Below, piece after piece: positions 38,638 to 47,087 of a stretch of 64,000 nt of DNA. Below the pieces are notes generated by a model. The model ran no database searches, was not told the DNA's origin, and saw only the letters and a program-made list of their open reading frames with translations. Every line of letters starts with the position of its first letter. Within the stretch, counting starts at the first letter, position 1. Position numbers and translations under genes: made by a program. This stretch comes from an uncultured Jannaschia sp. (GTDB taxonomy: Bacteria > Pseudomonadota > Alphaproteobacteria > Rhodobacterales > Rhodobacteraceae). The DNA is taken from positions 62,001 to 126,000 of the forward strand of contig NZ_CANLTQ010000005.1 of assembly GCF_947494025.1 (NCBI RefSeq). The letters are read 5' to 3'.

Positions 38638-39249
38638 TTGGCCGACCGTGCCGCGAGGGAAATACGAGGATTCCTGCTCTACGAGCGCGTTCTGGACCGC
38701 GCCGCGCAGCGCGCGCTGGTGGAGAACGTCCGCGCCATCGCGCGGGCCGCGCCGTTTCTCGTGCCGGTCACGCGGCGGGGCACGGAGATGTCCGTCCGCA
38801 TGACGAGCGCCGGCGCCTTCGGGTGGATCACCGACCGGCGTGGCTACCGCTACGAGCCCGTGCATCCCTCCGGCGTCGGCTGGCCCCCCATACCGGAGCG
38901 CGTCGTCGCTTTATGGCGCGAGCTCGTGCCCGAGGCCCGGCCGCCGGAAAGCTGTCTCGTGAACTGGTACGGGCCGGACGCGCGGATGGGCCTGCATCAG
39001 GATAGCGACGAGGCGGACATGGCGCAGCCGGTCGTCTCGGTCTCGCTCGGGGATGACGCATTGTTCCGGATCGGCAACGAGGAGCGCGGCGGCCGGACGG
39101 AGAGCGTCTGGCTCCGCTCCGGCGACGTGATCGTCATGGGCGGCGCGGCCCGGCGCCTGCATCACGGGATCGACCGGATCAAGGCCGGGACGTCGGACCT
39201 GCTCGACGTGCCGGGCCGGATCAATCTGACGCTGCGGGTCGTGACCTGA
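38638..39249 (+). CDS. alkB: AlkB-family Fe(II)/2-oxoglutarate dioxygenase (DNA repair)
   Basis: A 203-residue dioxygenase that oxidatively removes alkyl groups from DNA bases. Iron ligands: His and Asp in LHQDSDEADMAQP and His in RRLHHGID. The 2-oxoglutarate arginines are in INLTLRVV. NWYGPDARMGLH and SVSLGDDALFRIG are AlkB blocks. The start is an unusual TTG at 38638, supported by GAGGGGG eight bases upstream. It diverges from dnaK and its 5' end lies close to the heat-shock promoter. Confidence 0.9.
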   Translation: MADRAAREIRGFLLYERVLDRAAQRALVENVRAIARAAPFLVPVTRRGTEMSVRMTSAGAFGWITDRRGYRYEPVHPSGVGWPPIPERVVALWRELVPEARPPESCLVNWYGPDARMGLHQDSDEADMAQPVVSVSLGDDALFRIGNEERGGRTESVWLRSGDVIVMGGAARRLHHGIDRIKAGTSDLLDVPGRINLTLRVVT

Positions 39250-39256
39250 CCCGCGA

Positions 39257-40072
39257 TCAGCGCGCCGCGAACCAGGACAGCGACGTATGCCGCCGGGTGT
39301 AGAACTCGCCCATCATCCCGACCGTCAGCAATGCCAGACCGCAGATGACCGGGTAGGTCCAGGTCGTGAAATGCGGGTTGTAGTTGATGAAGGTGTAGCC
39401 GCGCGCCTGGTCGATGGCGTGGAAAAGCGGGTTCCAGTCGAAGAACGGCAGCACCGCCGTCGGCAGCGTGTTCGCGACGAACATCTTGCCGGACGCGACC
39501 ATGTTGAGGCGGCTGTAGATCGTGTTCGCGATCTGCACGAAGTTCGGCGCCCACGGCTTGATCGCCAGCAGGACCGTCCCGATGGCGACTCCGGTGAACC
39601 AGGCGAGCAGGAACATCATCGCCGCGCCGCCGGGTTCCGAGATCTCGATCGGATGCCACGCGACATGGACGCCGCAAAGCACGATGATCATCGACAGCGT
39701 CTGCAGGTAAAGCGACGACAGCGCCGCGGCGGCGATGGCGATGGCCGTGTTCATCGGAGCATGCTTCATCATCGGCGAGGCTGGCCCCTCGCTGCCGACG
39801 ACGGCCCCCATCGCCTTGACGTGGGTCATGAACAGAAAGACGCCCGTCATTATATAAAGGATGAAGTCGCCGCGGATGGCGGTGGGCTTCACGACGATCA
39901 GCAACAGCGCGAAGGCGCCGATGAAGATCAGCGTCTGCAGCACGTTCATGAACAGCGCGATCCCGCCGCTGCTCTGACCCTTGCGGATGTTGCGGACGGT
40001 CGCGTGGAACACGAGCTCCATCAGCTTGAAGGTCCGGGTGGCGGCGTTATCCCGGCGTTCGATCCTGAACAT
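39257..40072 (-). CDS. ABC-2 type permease, polysaccharide (capsule/O-antigen) export
   Basis: A 271-residue inner-membrane permease with six hydrophobic helices and a KpsM/Wzm-like layout. An amphipathic N-terminus precedes TM1 (IALFMNVLQTLIFIGAFALL), and the conserved end reads FFDWNPLFHAIDQARGYTFI before the last helices. Such permeases export lipid-linked or acceptor-linked polysaccharides with a KpsT-like ATPase. No ATPase partner is in the window, so it must be supplied elsewhere. It diverges from cysQ-galU-glycosyltransferase genes, which fits a shared surface-glycan role. Confidence 0.78.
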   Translation of the reverse strand: MFRIERRDNAATRTFKLMELVFHATVRNIRKGQSSGGIALFMNVLQTLIFIGAFALLLIVVKPTAIRGDFILYIMTGVFLFMTHVKAMGAVVGSEGPASPMMKHAPMNTAIAIAAAALSSLYLQTLSMIIVLCGVHVAWHPIEISEPGGAAMMFLLAWFTGVAIGTVLLAIKPWAPNFVQIANTIYSRLNMVASGKMFVANTLPTAVLPFFDWNPLFHAIDQARGYTFINYNPHFTTWTYPVICGLALLTVGMMGEFYTRRHTSLSWFAAR

Positions 40073-40161
40073 GCTTACTCCGTCGTGACGCCTTTCCCTG
40101 CGCGGAGGGATATCATAAGCCTTCGCCGCGTCGAAAGTCTCCGCTCGAGGTACCTAACGCG

Positions 40162-40959
40162 ATGAACGTTAACGAAATGATGCCCATTCTGCGTCGATTG
40201 GCCCTCGAGGCGGGGGATCGCATCATGAAAATCTATCAGGCCGAGGATTTCGAGGTCCGTACGAAAGCGGACGCAAGCCCCGTCACGGAAGCCGACGAGG
40301 CCGCCGATGCGCTGATCTCCGCCGGTCTGGCGAAAGCGTTTCCGGACGCGGCGATCGTGACGGAGGAGCAGTCGGGGACCCACGACCTCGACGTGAAAGA
40401 CTTCTTCATCGTCGATCCGCTCGACGGCACCAAGGAATTCGTGCAGCGCCGCGGCGATTTTACGGTCAACATCGCCTGGGTGGAGGACGGCGTGCCGGTG
40501 CGCGGCGTGGTCTACGCGCCAGCCAAGGCGCGTCTGTTCTGGACCCGCGACGACGGCACCTCCGTCGAGGAGGTGGGCCCGTTCGACAAGGCGCAGCCGG
40601 GCGAGTGCCGCCCGATCCACGTGTCCACCCCCGACGAAAGCGCGCTGATGGTCGTGGCCAGCAAGTCGCACCGGGATCAGGCAACCGACGATTATATCGG
40701 CAAGTACGCGGTCGCCGACATGACGTCGGCGGGATCCTCGCTCAAGTTCTGCCTCGTCGCGACGGGGGAGGCGGACCTCTACCCGCGCCTCGGCCGGACA
40801 ATGGAATGGGACACCGCCGCCGGGGACGCGGTGCTTCGCGGGGCCGGCGGATCGGTCGTACGGTTCGACAACCATCAATCTTTGGCCTACGGAAAGATCG
40901 GTTTCGAAAATCCGTTCTTCATCGCGCACGCGCCCGGCGTGCGGCTCATGGCCGGATGA
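40162..40959 (+). CDS. cysQ: 3'(2'),5'-bisphosphate nucleotidase CysQ
   Basis: A 265-residue Mg2+-dependent, Li+-sensitive-type phosphatase hydrolysing PAP to AMP. Metal sites: TEEQSG and FIVDPLDGTKEFVQRRGDF (DPLDGT motif), then TMEWDTAAGDAVLRGAGG with the third Asp. PAP is the by-product of PAPS-dependent sulfotransfer and of sulfate assimilation. A NodH-like sulfotransferase is encoded 5.5 kb downstream on the same strand, giving this gene a possible pathway partner. galU follows by 21 bases. Confidence 0.92.
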   Translation: MNVNEMMPILRRLALEAGDRIMKIYQAEDFEVRTKADASPVTEADEAADALISAGLAKAFPDAAIVTEEQSGTHDLDVKDFFIVDPLDGTKEFVQRRGDFTVNIAWVEDGVPVRGVVYAPAKARLFWTRDDGTSVEEVGPFDKAQPGECRPIHVSTPDESALMVVASKSHRDQATDDYIGKYAVADMTSAGSSLKFCLVATGEADLYPRLGRTMEWDTAAGDAVLRGAGGSVVRFDNHQSLAYGKIGFENPFFIAHAPGVRLMAG

Positions 40960-40980
40960 CCTGCACAGGATAGATTTCTC

Positions 40981-41868
40981 ATGAACCAGAAAGTTACGAA
41001 GGCCATCTTCCCCGTGGCCGGTCTCGGCACCCGTTTCCTTCCCGCCACGAAGTCCATCCCGAAGGAGATCATGACCCTCGTCGACCGGCCGCTCATCCAG
41101 TATGCCATCGACGAGGCTCGCGACGCCGGGATCGAGGAGTTCATCTTCGTCACATCGCGCGGCAAGTCGGCGCTCAGCGACTATTTCGACGACAGCCCGG
41201 TGCTCGAGGCCGAGCTGCAGCGCAAGAACAAGACCGAACTGCTCGAGGTACTCCGCACCACGAACATGGAAAGCGGCCAGATCGCCTATGTCCGGCAGGC
41301 CGGGGCGAAGGGGCTGGGCCATGCGGTGTCCTGCGCGCGCCGCCTCGTCCACGACGAGCCTTTCGCCGTCATCCTGCCCGACGACGTCATCATGTCCGAC
41401 AAGCCCTGCCTCGCGCAGATGATGGAGGCGCATGCGGAGACGGGCGGCAGCATGGTCGCCGCGATGGAGGTCCGTCCGGAGGAGACGTCGTCCTACGGCA
41501 TCCTCGAGGTGGACGACACGGCGAGCCAGGCGATGAAGGTCCGCGGCATGGTCGAGAAGCCCAGGAGCGAGGATGCGCCCTCCAACCTGGCCGTGATCGG
41601 TCGCTACATCCTGAGCCCGAACATCATGAACAGCCTGTCCGGTCTCGGCGCCGGGGCCGGTGGCGAAATTCAGCTGACCGACGCCATCGCCCGCGAGATC
41701 GACGGCGAGGGCGTCCACGCCTTCCGCTTCGAGGGTCAGCGCTACGATTGCGGCTCCAAGGCCGGGTTTCTTCAGGCGACCGTGGCCTTCGGCCTGGCGC
41801 GCGAGGATCTGCGCGACGAGCTGGCCGGGTTCATCGCCGACCTCCGCCTGAGCCAGAGCCAAGCCTGA
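40981..41868 (+). CDS. galU: UTP--glucose-1-phosphate uridylyltransferase
   Basis: A 295-residue nucleotidyltransferase making UDP-glucose. The N-terminal signature is AIFPVAGLGTRFLPATKSIPKE with the UTP-binding loop. LPDDVIMSDKPCLAQM contains the metal-binding Asp, and GMVEKPRSEDAPSNLAVIGR and DCGSKAGFLQATV are GalU blocks. UDP-glucose feeds the glycosyltransferases that follow directly (6-base gap to the next start), so precursor supply and transfer are in one operon. Confidence 0.95.
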   Translation: MNQKVTKAIFPVAGLGTRFLPATKSIPKEIMTLVDRPLIQYAIDEARDAGIEEFIFVTSRGKSALSDYFDDSPVLEAELQRKNKTELLEVLRTTNMESGQIAYVRQAGAKGLGHAVSCARRLVHDEPFAVILPDDVIMSDKPCLAQMMEAHAETGGSMVAAMEVRPEETSSYGILEVDDTASQAMKVRGMVEKPRSEDAPSNLAVIGRYILSPNIMNSLSGLGAGAGGEIQLTDAIAREIDGEGVHAFRFEGQRYDCGSKAGFLQATVAFGLAREDLRDELAGFIADLRLSQSQA

Positions 41869-41874
41869 GGCGAC

Positions 41875-42891
41875 ATGAACGGAACCGCGGCGCTTTGGGC
41901 GGCCTACAGGCTGCGCTGGCGTCGACGGTTCCTTCTGGCCCGCTCCTTCGCCCGGCACGCGCGCCTCCTGCCCCGCATCGACCGGACGGGCTTCATCCGG
42001 GACGGCGCGATCCTCGTCTTCGCGACCGTCCGCAACGAGCTTGCGCGCCTGCCGGGTTTCCTGACCCATCATCGCGATCTCGGTGTCGATCACTTCCTGA
42101 TCGTCGACAATGCCAGCACGGACGGCGCCACTCCCTTTCTTGCCGATCAGTCAGACGTATCCCTTTGGTCGACGGACGACGGCTACCGCGATGCCAGGTT
42201 CGGGGTCGACTGGCTTACCTGCCTTCAGGCGCGTTATGGACACGGCCATTGGTGCTTGACCCTCGATGCCGACGAGTTGCTGATCTACGCGCATCACGAA
42301 AGCCGCGACCTTCGGGCGCTGACCGACTGGCTGGACCTGACCGGCCGACCCGCGATGGGCGCGTTGATGCTCGATCTCTACCCCGGTGGATCTCTGAACG
42401 CTCCGGGACGGAGCACGGACCCGCTCGACCACCTGACCTGGTTCGATGCCGGCAATTACGTCACGACGCGTCACCCGGACCGTCGGGAACTCCGGATCCA
42501 GGGCGGACCGCGCGCTCGCGCCTTCTTCGCTGACGATCCGCGGCGCGCCCCGACGCTGTCCAAGGTGCCGCTCGTCCGCTGGAACCGCCGCTATGCCTAT
42601 ATCGCGTCGACCCACGCGCTTCTGCCGCCGCGCCTGAACGAGGTCTATGCGACGGATGGCGGCGAGACGCCGACAGGGGCGCTGCTCCACACGAAGTTTC
42701 TGCCCGATATCGGTGTTCGGTCGGCGGAGGAGTTGTCCCGCCGACAGATGCGGGCGGATCCCGACCTCTACGACGACTACTACGAGGCGCTCTGCGCCGG
42801 ACCGACACTCTGGCATCCGACCTCGACGCGCTACGAGGGGTGGCGACAACTGGAAGCGCTGGGGCTGATGTCCCGGGGCGGCTGGGAGTGA
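41875..42891 (+). CDS. glycosyltransferase family 2 protein, first of two paralogues
   Basis: A 338-residue GT-A protein of the Glyco_tranf_2_4 type. VFATVRNELARLPGFLTHH and HFLIVDNASTDGA form the nucleotide-sugar site, and HWCLTLDADELL supplies the DxD. The second half (WFDAGNYVTTR, FADDPRRAPTLSKVPLVRW, STHALLPPRLN, LLHTKFL) is shared block by block with the next gene, so the two arose by tandem duplication. Donor and acceptor are unknown. It is cytoplasmic or membrane-associated, with no membrane segment. Confidence 0.83.
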   Translation: MNGTAALWAAYRLRWRRRFLLARSFARHARLLPRIDRTGFIRDGAILVFATVRNELARLPGFLTHHRDLGVDHFLIVDNASTDGATPFLADQSDVSLWSTDDGYRDARFGVDWLTCLQARYGHGHWCLTLDADELLIYAHHESRDLRALTDWLDLTGRPAMGALMLDLYPGGSLNAPGRSTDPLDHLTWFDAGNYVTTRHPDRRELRIQGGPRARAFFADDPRRAPTLSKVPLVRWNRRYAYIASTHALLPPRLNEVYATDGGETPTGALLHTKFLPDIGVRSAEELSRRQMRADPDLYDDYYEALCAGPTLWHPTSTRYEGWRQLEALGLMSRGGWE

Positions 42892-42973
42892 TCCCGGATC
42901 CGTTGCGAAATGGGTTCATCGGTGGCCGTCGATGCGGTCCACGCTTCACGCAACGTCATAAGAATGGTCAAAC

Positions 42974-42996
42974 ACCTCTCGGCACAGCGAGGGGTG
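42974..42996 (+). promoter_or_regulatory. imperfect hairpin ahead of the second GT2 gene
   Basis: CACCTCTCG and CGAGGGGTG can pair with one mismatch around GCACA or similar. It sits in the 133-base gap between the two GT2 genes and may attenuate or stabilise the operon message. Confidence 0.25.
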
Positions 42997-43024
42997 GCAT
43001 GACGGTTTCGGCACGGCAAGGGCG

Positions 43025-44035
43025 ATGGGACTGATCTCGTCCTACCGGATGCGCCTGCGCCGCCGGTACTGGCGCTTGCGCGCGCTGCGGCGGCGGCGGC
43101 AACTGACGGCCGTGCGGGATCTCACGCGCGCGATCCCCGCCGGCGCGATCCTCGCGGCGTCCACCATGCGCAACGAACGGATCCGGCTGCCCTACTTCCT
43201 CGATTATTACCGCCGTCTGGGCGTGGAGCACTTCCTCATCGTCGACAACGACAGCCAGGACGGATCGCAGGATTACCTCCGGGAGCAGCCGGACGTCTCG
43301 CTCTGGACGACCTGTGCGAGTTATGCCGGCGCCGCCTTCGGGGTGGACTGGCTGAACTGGGTGCTGCGGCAGCACGCGCATCGGCACTGGTGCCTGACCG
43401 TCGACGTGGACGAGTTCCTGCTCTATCCGTTCTGCGACACGCGTCCGCTGCGCGCGCTGACGGACTGGCTCGATGCCGGACAGGTCCGCAGCTTCGGTGC
43501 AATGCTGCTCGACATGTATCCCAAAGGCCCGATCGGACGCCGCCCCTACCTGGAGGGGCAGGATCCGTTCGGGATCGCGTCGTGGTTCGATGCCGGGAAC
43601 TACATGATCGAGCGCAACAACCTCTACGGCAACCTGTGGATTCAGGGCGGCGTCCGCGCGCGGCGCTTTTTCGGCGACGATCCCGGGAAGGCGCCCGCGC
43701 TGAACAAGGTGCCGCTGGTGCGCTGGCACCGCGACTACGTCTATGTCAGCTCGACCCATGCGCTTCTGCCGCGGGGGCTGAACCTGACCTACGATGCCGG
43801 CGGGGGCGAAAAGACGACCGGGCTGCTGCTCCATGCGAAGTTCCTGAGCACCTTCCTCGACCGCGCGCAGGAAGAGGCGGGCCGGGCGGAGCATTACCGA
43901 AACGCCGCCGAATACGAGGCCTATGCCGAAGGCCTCGAGGCGGAATCCGACCTCTGGTGCCGCGCGTCGGAGCGGTTCGTCAACTGGAAGCAGCTGGAGT
44001 TGATGGGCCTCATGTCGAAGGGGAACTGGGCATGA
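43025..44035 (+). CDS. glycosyltransferase family 2 protein, second paralogue
   Basis: A 336-residue protein with the same architecture as its upstream neighbour. AASTMRNERIRLPYFLDYY and HFLIVDNDSQDGS are followed by HWCLTVDVDEFLL (DxD), and the same WFDAGNYMIER, FFGDDPGKAPALNKVPLVRW and STHALLPRGLN blocks appear. The N-terminus is strongly basic (MRLRRRYWRLRALRRRRQ), possibly for membrane contact. Its stop overlaps the next gene as ATGA. Divergence from the first copy suggests a different acceptor or linkage. Confidence 0.83.
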   Translation: MGLISSYRMRLRRRYWRLRALRRRRQLTAVRDLTRAIPAGAILAASTMRNERIRLPYFLDYYRRLGVEHFLIVDNDSQDGSQDYLREQPDVSLWTTCASYAGAAFGVDWLNWVLRQHAHRHWCLTVDVDEFLLYPFCDTRPLRALTDWLDAGQVRSFGAMLLDMYPKGPIGRRPYLEGQDPFGIASWFDAGNYMIERNNLYGNLWIQGGVRARRFFGDDPGKAPALNKVPLVRWHRDYVYVSSTHALLPRGLNLTYDAGGGEKTTGLLLHAKFLSTFLDRAQEEAGRAEHYRNAAEYEAYAEGLEAESDLWCRASERFVNWKQLELMGLMSKGNWA

Positions 44036-45717
44036 CGCTGGGCTTCGTCATGCTGGTCCATACGGCCTTCGACCGCGCCGAGCAGGTCGCGCGTTACTTC
44101 GCGGACCACGATTGCCCCGTCGCCATCCATGTCGACGGCAAGGTGCCGCCCCGCCGGTTCCGGGCTTTTCGCGACCGTTTCGCGAACGAGCCACGGATCG
44201 TCTTCTCCGCCCGCAGCCGCGTCGAATGGGGCACCTGGTCCATCGTGAAGGCCACTCAGGTAGGTGCCGAACGGCTGCTCGGCGCGTTCCCGGACCTTCG
44301 TCATGTCTTTCTTGCCTCCGGCTCATGTCTGCCGCTGCGTCCCGTCGGGGAACTCGTGGCCTATCTCGATGCGAATCCGGAAACGGATTTCATCGAGAGC
44401 GTCACGACCGATCACGTCGCCTGGACGGTCGACGGCCTCGAGGCGGAACGGTTCACCCTTCGGTTCCCGTTCTCCTGGCGGCGACAGCGGCGCCTGTTCG
44501 ACGCCTATGTGAAGTTCCAGCGGCGTCTGGGCCTGAAGCGGCGCATCCCGGAGGGTATCGTGCCGCATCTGGGCAGCCAGTGGTGGTGCCTCACGCGGCG
44601 GACGCTCGATTCCATCCTGAGCGCGCCCGACCGCCGGGCGACGGACGCCTACTTCTCGAAGGTCTGGATTCCCGACGAAAGCTACTTCCAGTCGCTCGCT
44701 CGGCGCTATTCGACGACGATCGAGAGCCGGTCGCTGACACTGTCGAAGTTCGACATCTACGGCAAACCGCATGTCTTCTACGACGACCATCTCCCCCTTC
44801 TGCAGCGATCGGACTGCTTCGTGGCACGCAAGGTCTGGCCGCGCGCCGAAGGACTGTACCGCACCTTCCTCGACGACACGCGCCCTACGGTGAAGCGGAC
44901 GGAACCCAATCCGGGCCGGATCGACCGCGTCTTCTCCAAGGCGAACAAGCGACGGGCCTCGGGGCGGGCCGGGCTTTATTCGCAGGCGCGTTTTCCCCTG
45001 TCCCCGCAAGGCAGCGTCCTGACCTGCGCCCGCTACAACGTGTTCTGCGGCCTCGACGATCTCTATGAGGAGTTCGACGGCTGGCTCGACCGCCAGATCG
45101 GCGGATGCGTCCATGGCCATCTCTACGCGTCGGAGCGGGCCGAGTTCGCAGGCGGCGCGCGCATCGTGGCCGGCTGCCTGTCGGATTCGGCCACCCTGCG
45201 GGACTACCGTCCGACGCAGTTCCTGACCAATCTCCTCTGGTCGACGAAGGGGCAGCGGCAGACCTTCTTCTTCGGCCCGAGCGACAAGCAGGAGGTGTCG
45301 GGGCTGCTGGTTCACGATCCGAATGCGACCCTCGTCGTGGTGTCGGGCGCCTGGACGGTGCCGATGTTCCTGTCCGGGCAGCCCATCGAGGCGCTGAAGC
45401 TCGAGGCGGCCCGTCTGCAACGCGTGGAGCTGGAGTTCCTCCGCTCGTTCCGTCTTCCCGGCGTGGCCGCACGCATCCATCACTGGCCGCTCGCCGACTT
45501 CGTCGCGCAGCCGGTCGAAAAGCTGCAGAACGTCATCGACGAGATCAATGGCGCCGGGCCGCGTCGCCTGACCGACCTGCCGAAGATGCGCGAACTCGGC
45601 GGGTTCGCCGACTTTCTCCTGCGTCTTCGCAACGGTGGCGTGCAGCCGAAGGTGATCGGCGACGTCGCGCTGTTCCCCGATTTCGTGAAGGGCGGAGGCG
45701 ATCGTCGTGGCGGCTAG
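44032..45717 (+). CDS. GT14-type (core-2/branch) glycosyltransferase with DUF5928-like C-terminus
   Basis: A 561-residue protein. The N-terminal 290 residues match the Branch/GT14 family of beta-1,6-GlcNAc transferases and xylosyltransferases: GFVMLVHTAFDRAEQVARYF, VEWGTWSIVKAT, HVFLASGSCLPLRP, GSQWWCLTRRTLDSIL. The C-terminal half (from about residue 310: LYSQARFPLSPQGSVLT, RPTQFLTNLLWSTKGQRQTF, FFFGPSDKQEVSGLLV) resembles the uncharacterised extension of Rhodobacteraceae DUF5927/5928 proteins. It may be a second enzymatic domain. There is no signal peptide. It overlaps the GT2 gene before it and the sulfotransferase gene after it. Confidence 0.78.
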   Translation: MTLGFVMLVHTAFDRAEQVARYFADHDCPVAIHVDGKVPPRRFRAFRDRFANEPRIVFSARSRVEWGTWSIVKATQVGAERLLGAFPDLRHVFLASGSCLPLRPVGELVAYLDANPETDFIESVTTDHVAWTVDGLEAERFTLRFPFSWRRQRRLFDAYVKFQRRLGLKRRIPEGIVPHLGSQWWCLTRRTLDSILSAPDRRATDAYFSKVWIPDESYFQSLARRYSTTIESRSLTLSKFDIYGKPHVFYDDHLPLLQRSDCFVARKVWPRAEGLYRTFLDDTRPTVKRTEPNPGRIDRVFSKANKRRASGRAGLYSQARFPLSPQGSVLTCARYNVFCGLDDLYEEFDGWLDRQIGGCVHGHLYASERAEFAGGARIVAGCLSDSATLRDYRPTQFLTNLLWSTKGQRQTFFFGPSDKQEVSGLLVHDPNATLVVVSGAWTVPMFLSGQPIEALKLEAARLQRVELEFLRSFRLPGVAARIHHWPLADFVAQPVEKLQNVIDEINGAGPRRLTDLPKMRELGGFADFLLRLRNGGVQPKVIGDVALFPDFVKGGGDRRGG

Positions 45718-47080
45718 ATACGATGCCTTCGTGCTCTTTGCGGAAATGCGGACGGGGTCGAACCAGCTCGAGGATTCGCTGAATGCGCTGCCGGGCGTGC
45801 AGAGCTTCGGAGAGGTCTTCAATCCGGTCTTCATCGGCGAGCAGGGCGGGACCGGAATGTTCGGCATCGACATCGCCGCCCGCGCGGCGGATCCGATGCC
45901 GTTGCTGCGGGCGGTGCGGGAAGCCGAGGGCCTGAGCGGCTTCCGCTTCTTTCACGATCACGATCCGCGGATCCTCGACGCCGTGCTGGACGATCCCCGC
46001 ATCGCGAAGGTCGTGCTGACCCGCAATCCGCTCGACAGCTACGTGTCGCTCGGCATCGCGCAGGAGACGGGGCAATGGCGCCTGACGGATGCGAGGATGG
46101 CGCGCAGGACGAAGGCGGTCTTCGATCCGCAGGCCTTCGACGACCTCGTCGCCCGGCAGCGGACGTTCCGCGAGCGCCTGCACCGGCGTTTGCAGGTGAC
46201 GGGGCAGGGCGCGTTCTGGATCGCCTACGAGGAGATCGGGGAGTTGTCCGTGCTCAACGGGCTCGCCGCATGGCTGGGCGTGGCCGGCCGGCTCGTCGCG
46301 GTGCCCGGACGGCTGAAGCGGCAGAATCCGGGAACGGTCGAGGAGAAGATCGCCAACCCGGAGGTCATGCGCGCGCATCTGGCGACGCTCGATCCGTTCC
46401 TGCTTGCCGATCACCTTCAAAACGAACCGACGCGAGGTCCCGCGGTGCCCACGATGATGGCGGCGGCCAGGAGTGCGCTCCTCGCCCTGCCCGTGCCCGG
46501 CGGCCCGAACGCGGCCCTGCGTGACTGGCTCACGGCACTCGACGGGGCGCCGCCCGTGGACGGGATGACGCAGAAGGCGCTCCGGCCCTGGATGCGGACC
46601 CGGCCGGGCTTCACGAGCCTGGCGATCGTCCGTCACCCGGTCGCCCGCGCCCATCACGTCTTCGAGCAGATGCGCACGGCGACCGGACCGCAGGCGGACA
46701 CGATCCGACAGGTTCTCGCGGACCAGCACGGCGCCGATCCCCATGGCGATCCCAAGGCGGCGTTCCTCGGCTTCCTGCGGTTCCTCGCGGTCAATCTCGG
46801 CGGGCGATCCGTGCTTCCGGTCGCGCCGCGCTGGGCCAGCCAGAGTGCCATCCTGGCCGGAATGGCGCAGGTCGTCCTGCCGCACCGGATCCTGCGCGAG
46901 GACACGGCCCAGCCGGAGCTCGACGCGATCGCCGCGTCGGTGGACCGCCCGCCCGCGCTATTCACGACCGGGGGATCGGTGCCCGACGGACTCGTGGACG
47001 ACGAGGTGGAGGCGGCCTGCCTTCAGGCCTATCGGCGCGACTACCTCGCCTTCGGCTTTCCGAAATGGACCGCGCGCTGA
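45707..47080 (+). CDS. NodH-like PAPS-dependent sulfotransferase, two-module
   Basis: A 457-residue protein. The N-terminal half has the 5'-phosphosulfate loop FAEMRTGSNQLEDSLNAL and the 3'-phosphate motif VVLTRNPLDSYVSLGIAQE, as in NodH-type carbohydrate sulfotransferases. The C-terminal half carries a second 3'-phosphate-like motif, SLAIVRHPVARAHHVFEQM (near 46619-46660), but I see no matching second 5'-loop. It may be a degenerate or acceptor-binding repeat. It is the last gene of the galU-GT-GT-GT14 operon and overlaps the GT14 gene by 11 bases. It starts with GTG. The likely role is sulfation of the glycan made by the operon. Confidence 0.8.
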   Translation: MAARYDAFVLFAEMRTGSNQLEDSLNALPGVQSFGEVFNPVFIGEQGGTGMFGIDIAARAADPMPLLRAVREAEGLSGFRFFHDHDPRILDAVLDDPRIAKVVLTRNPLDSYVSLGIAQETGQWRLTDARMARRTKAVFDPQAFDDLVARQRTFRERLHRRLQVTGQGAFWIAYEEIGELSVLNGLAAWLGVAGRLVAVPGRLKRQNPGTVEEKIANPEVMRAHLATLDPFLLADHLQNEPTRGPAVPTMMAAARSALLALPVPGGPNAALRDWLTALDGAPPVDGMTQKALRPWMRTRPGFTSLAIVRHPVARAHHVFEQMRTATGPQADTIRQVLADQHGADPHGDPKAAFLGFLRFLAVNLGGRSVLPVAPRWASQSAILAGMAQVVLPHRILREDTAQPELDAIAASVDRPPALFTTGGSVPDGLVDDEVEAACLQAYRRDYLAFGFPKWTAR

Positions 47081-47087
47081 ACCGGGT

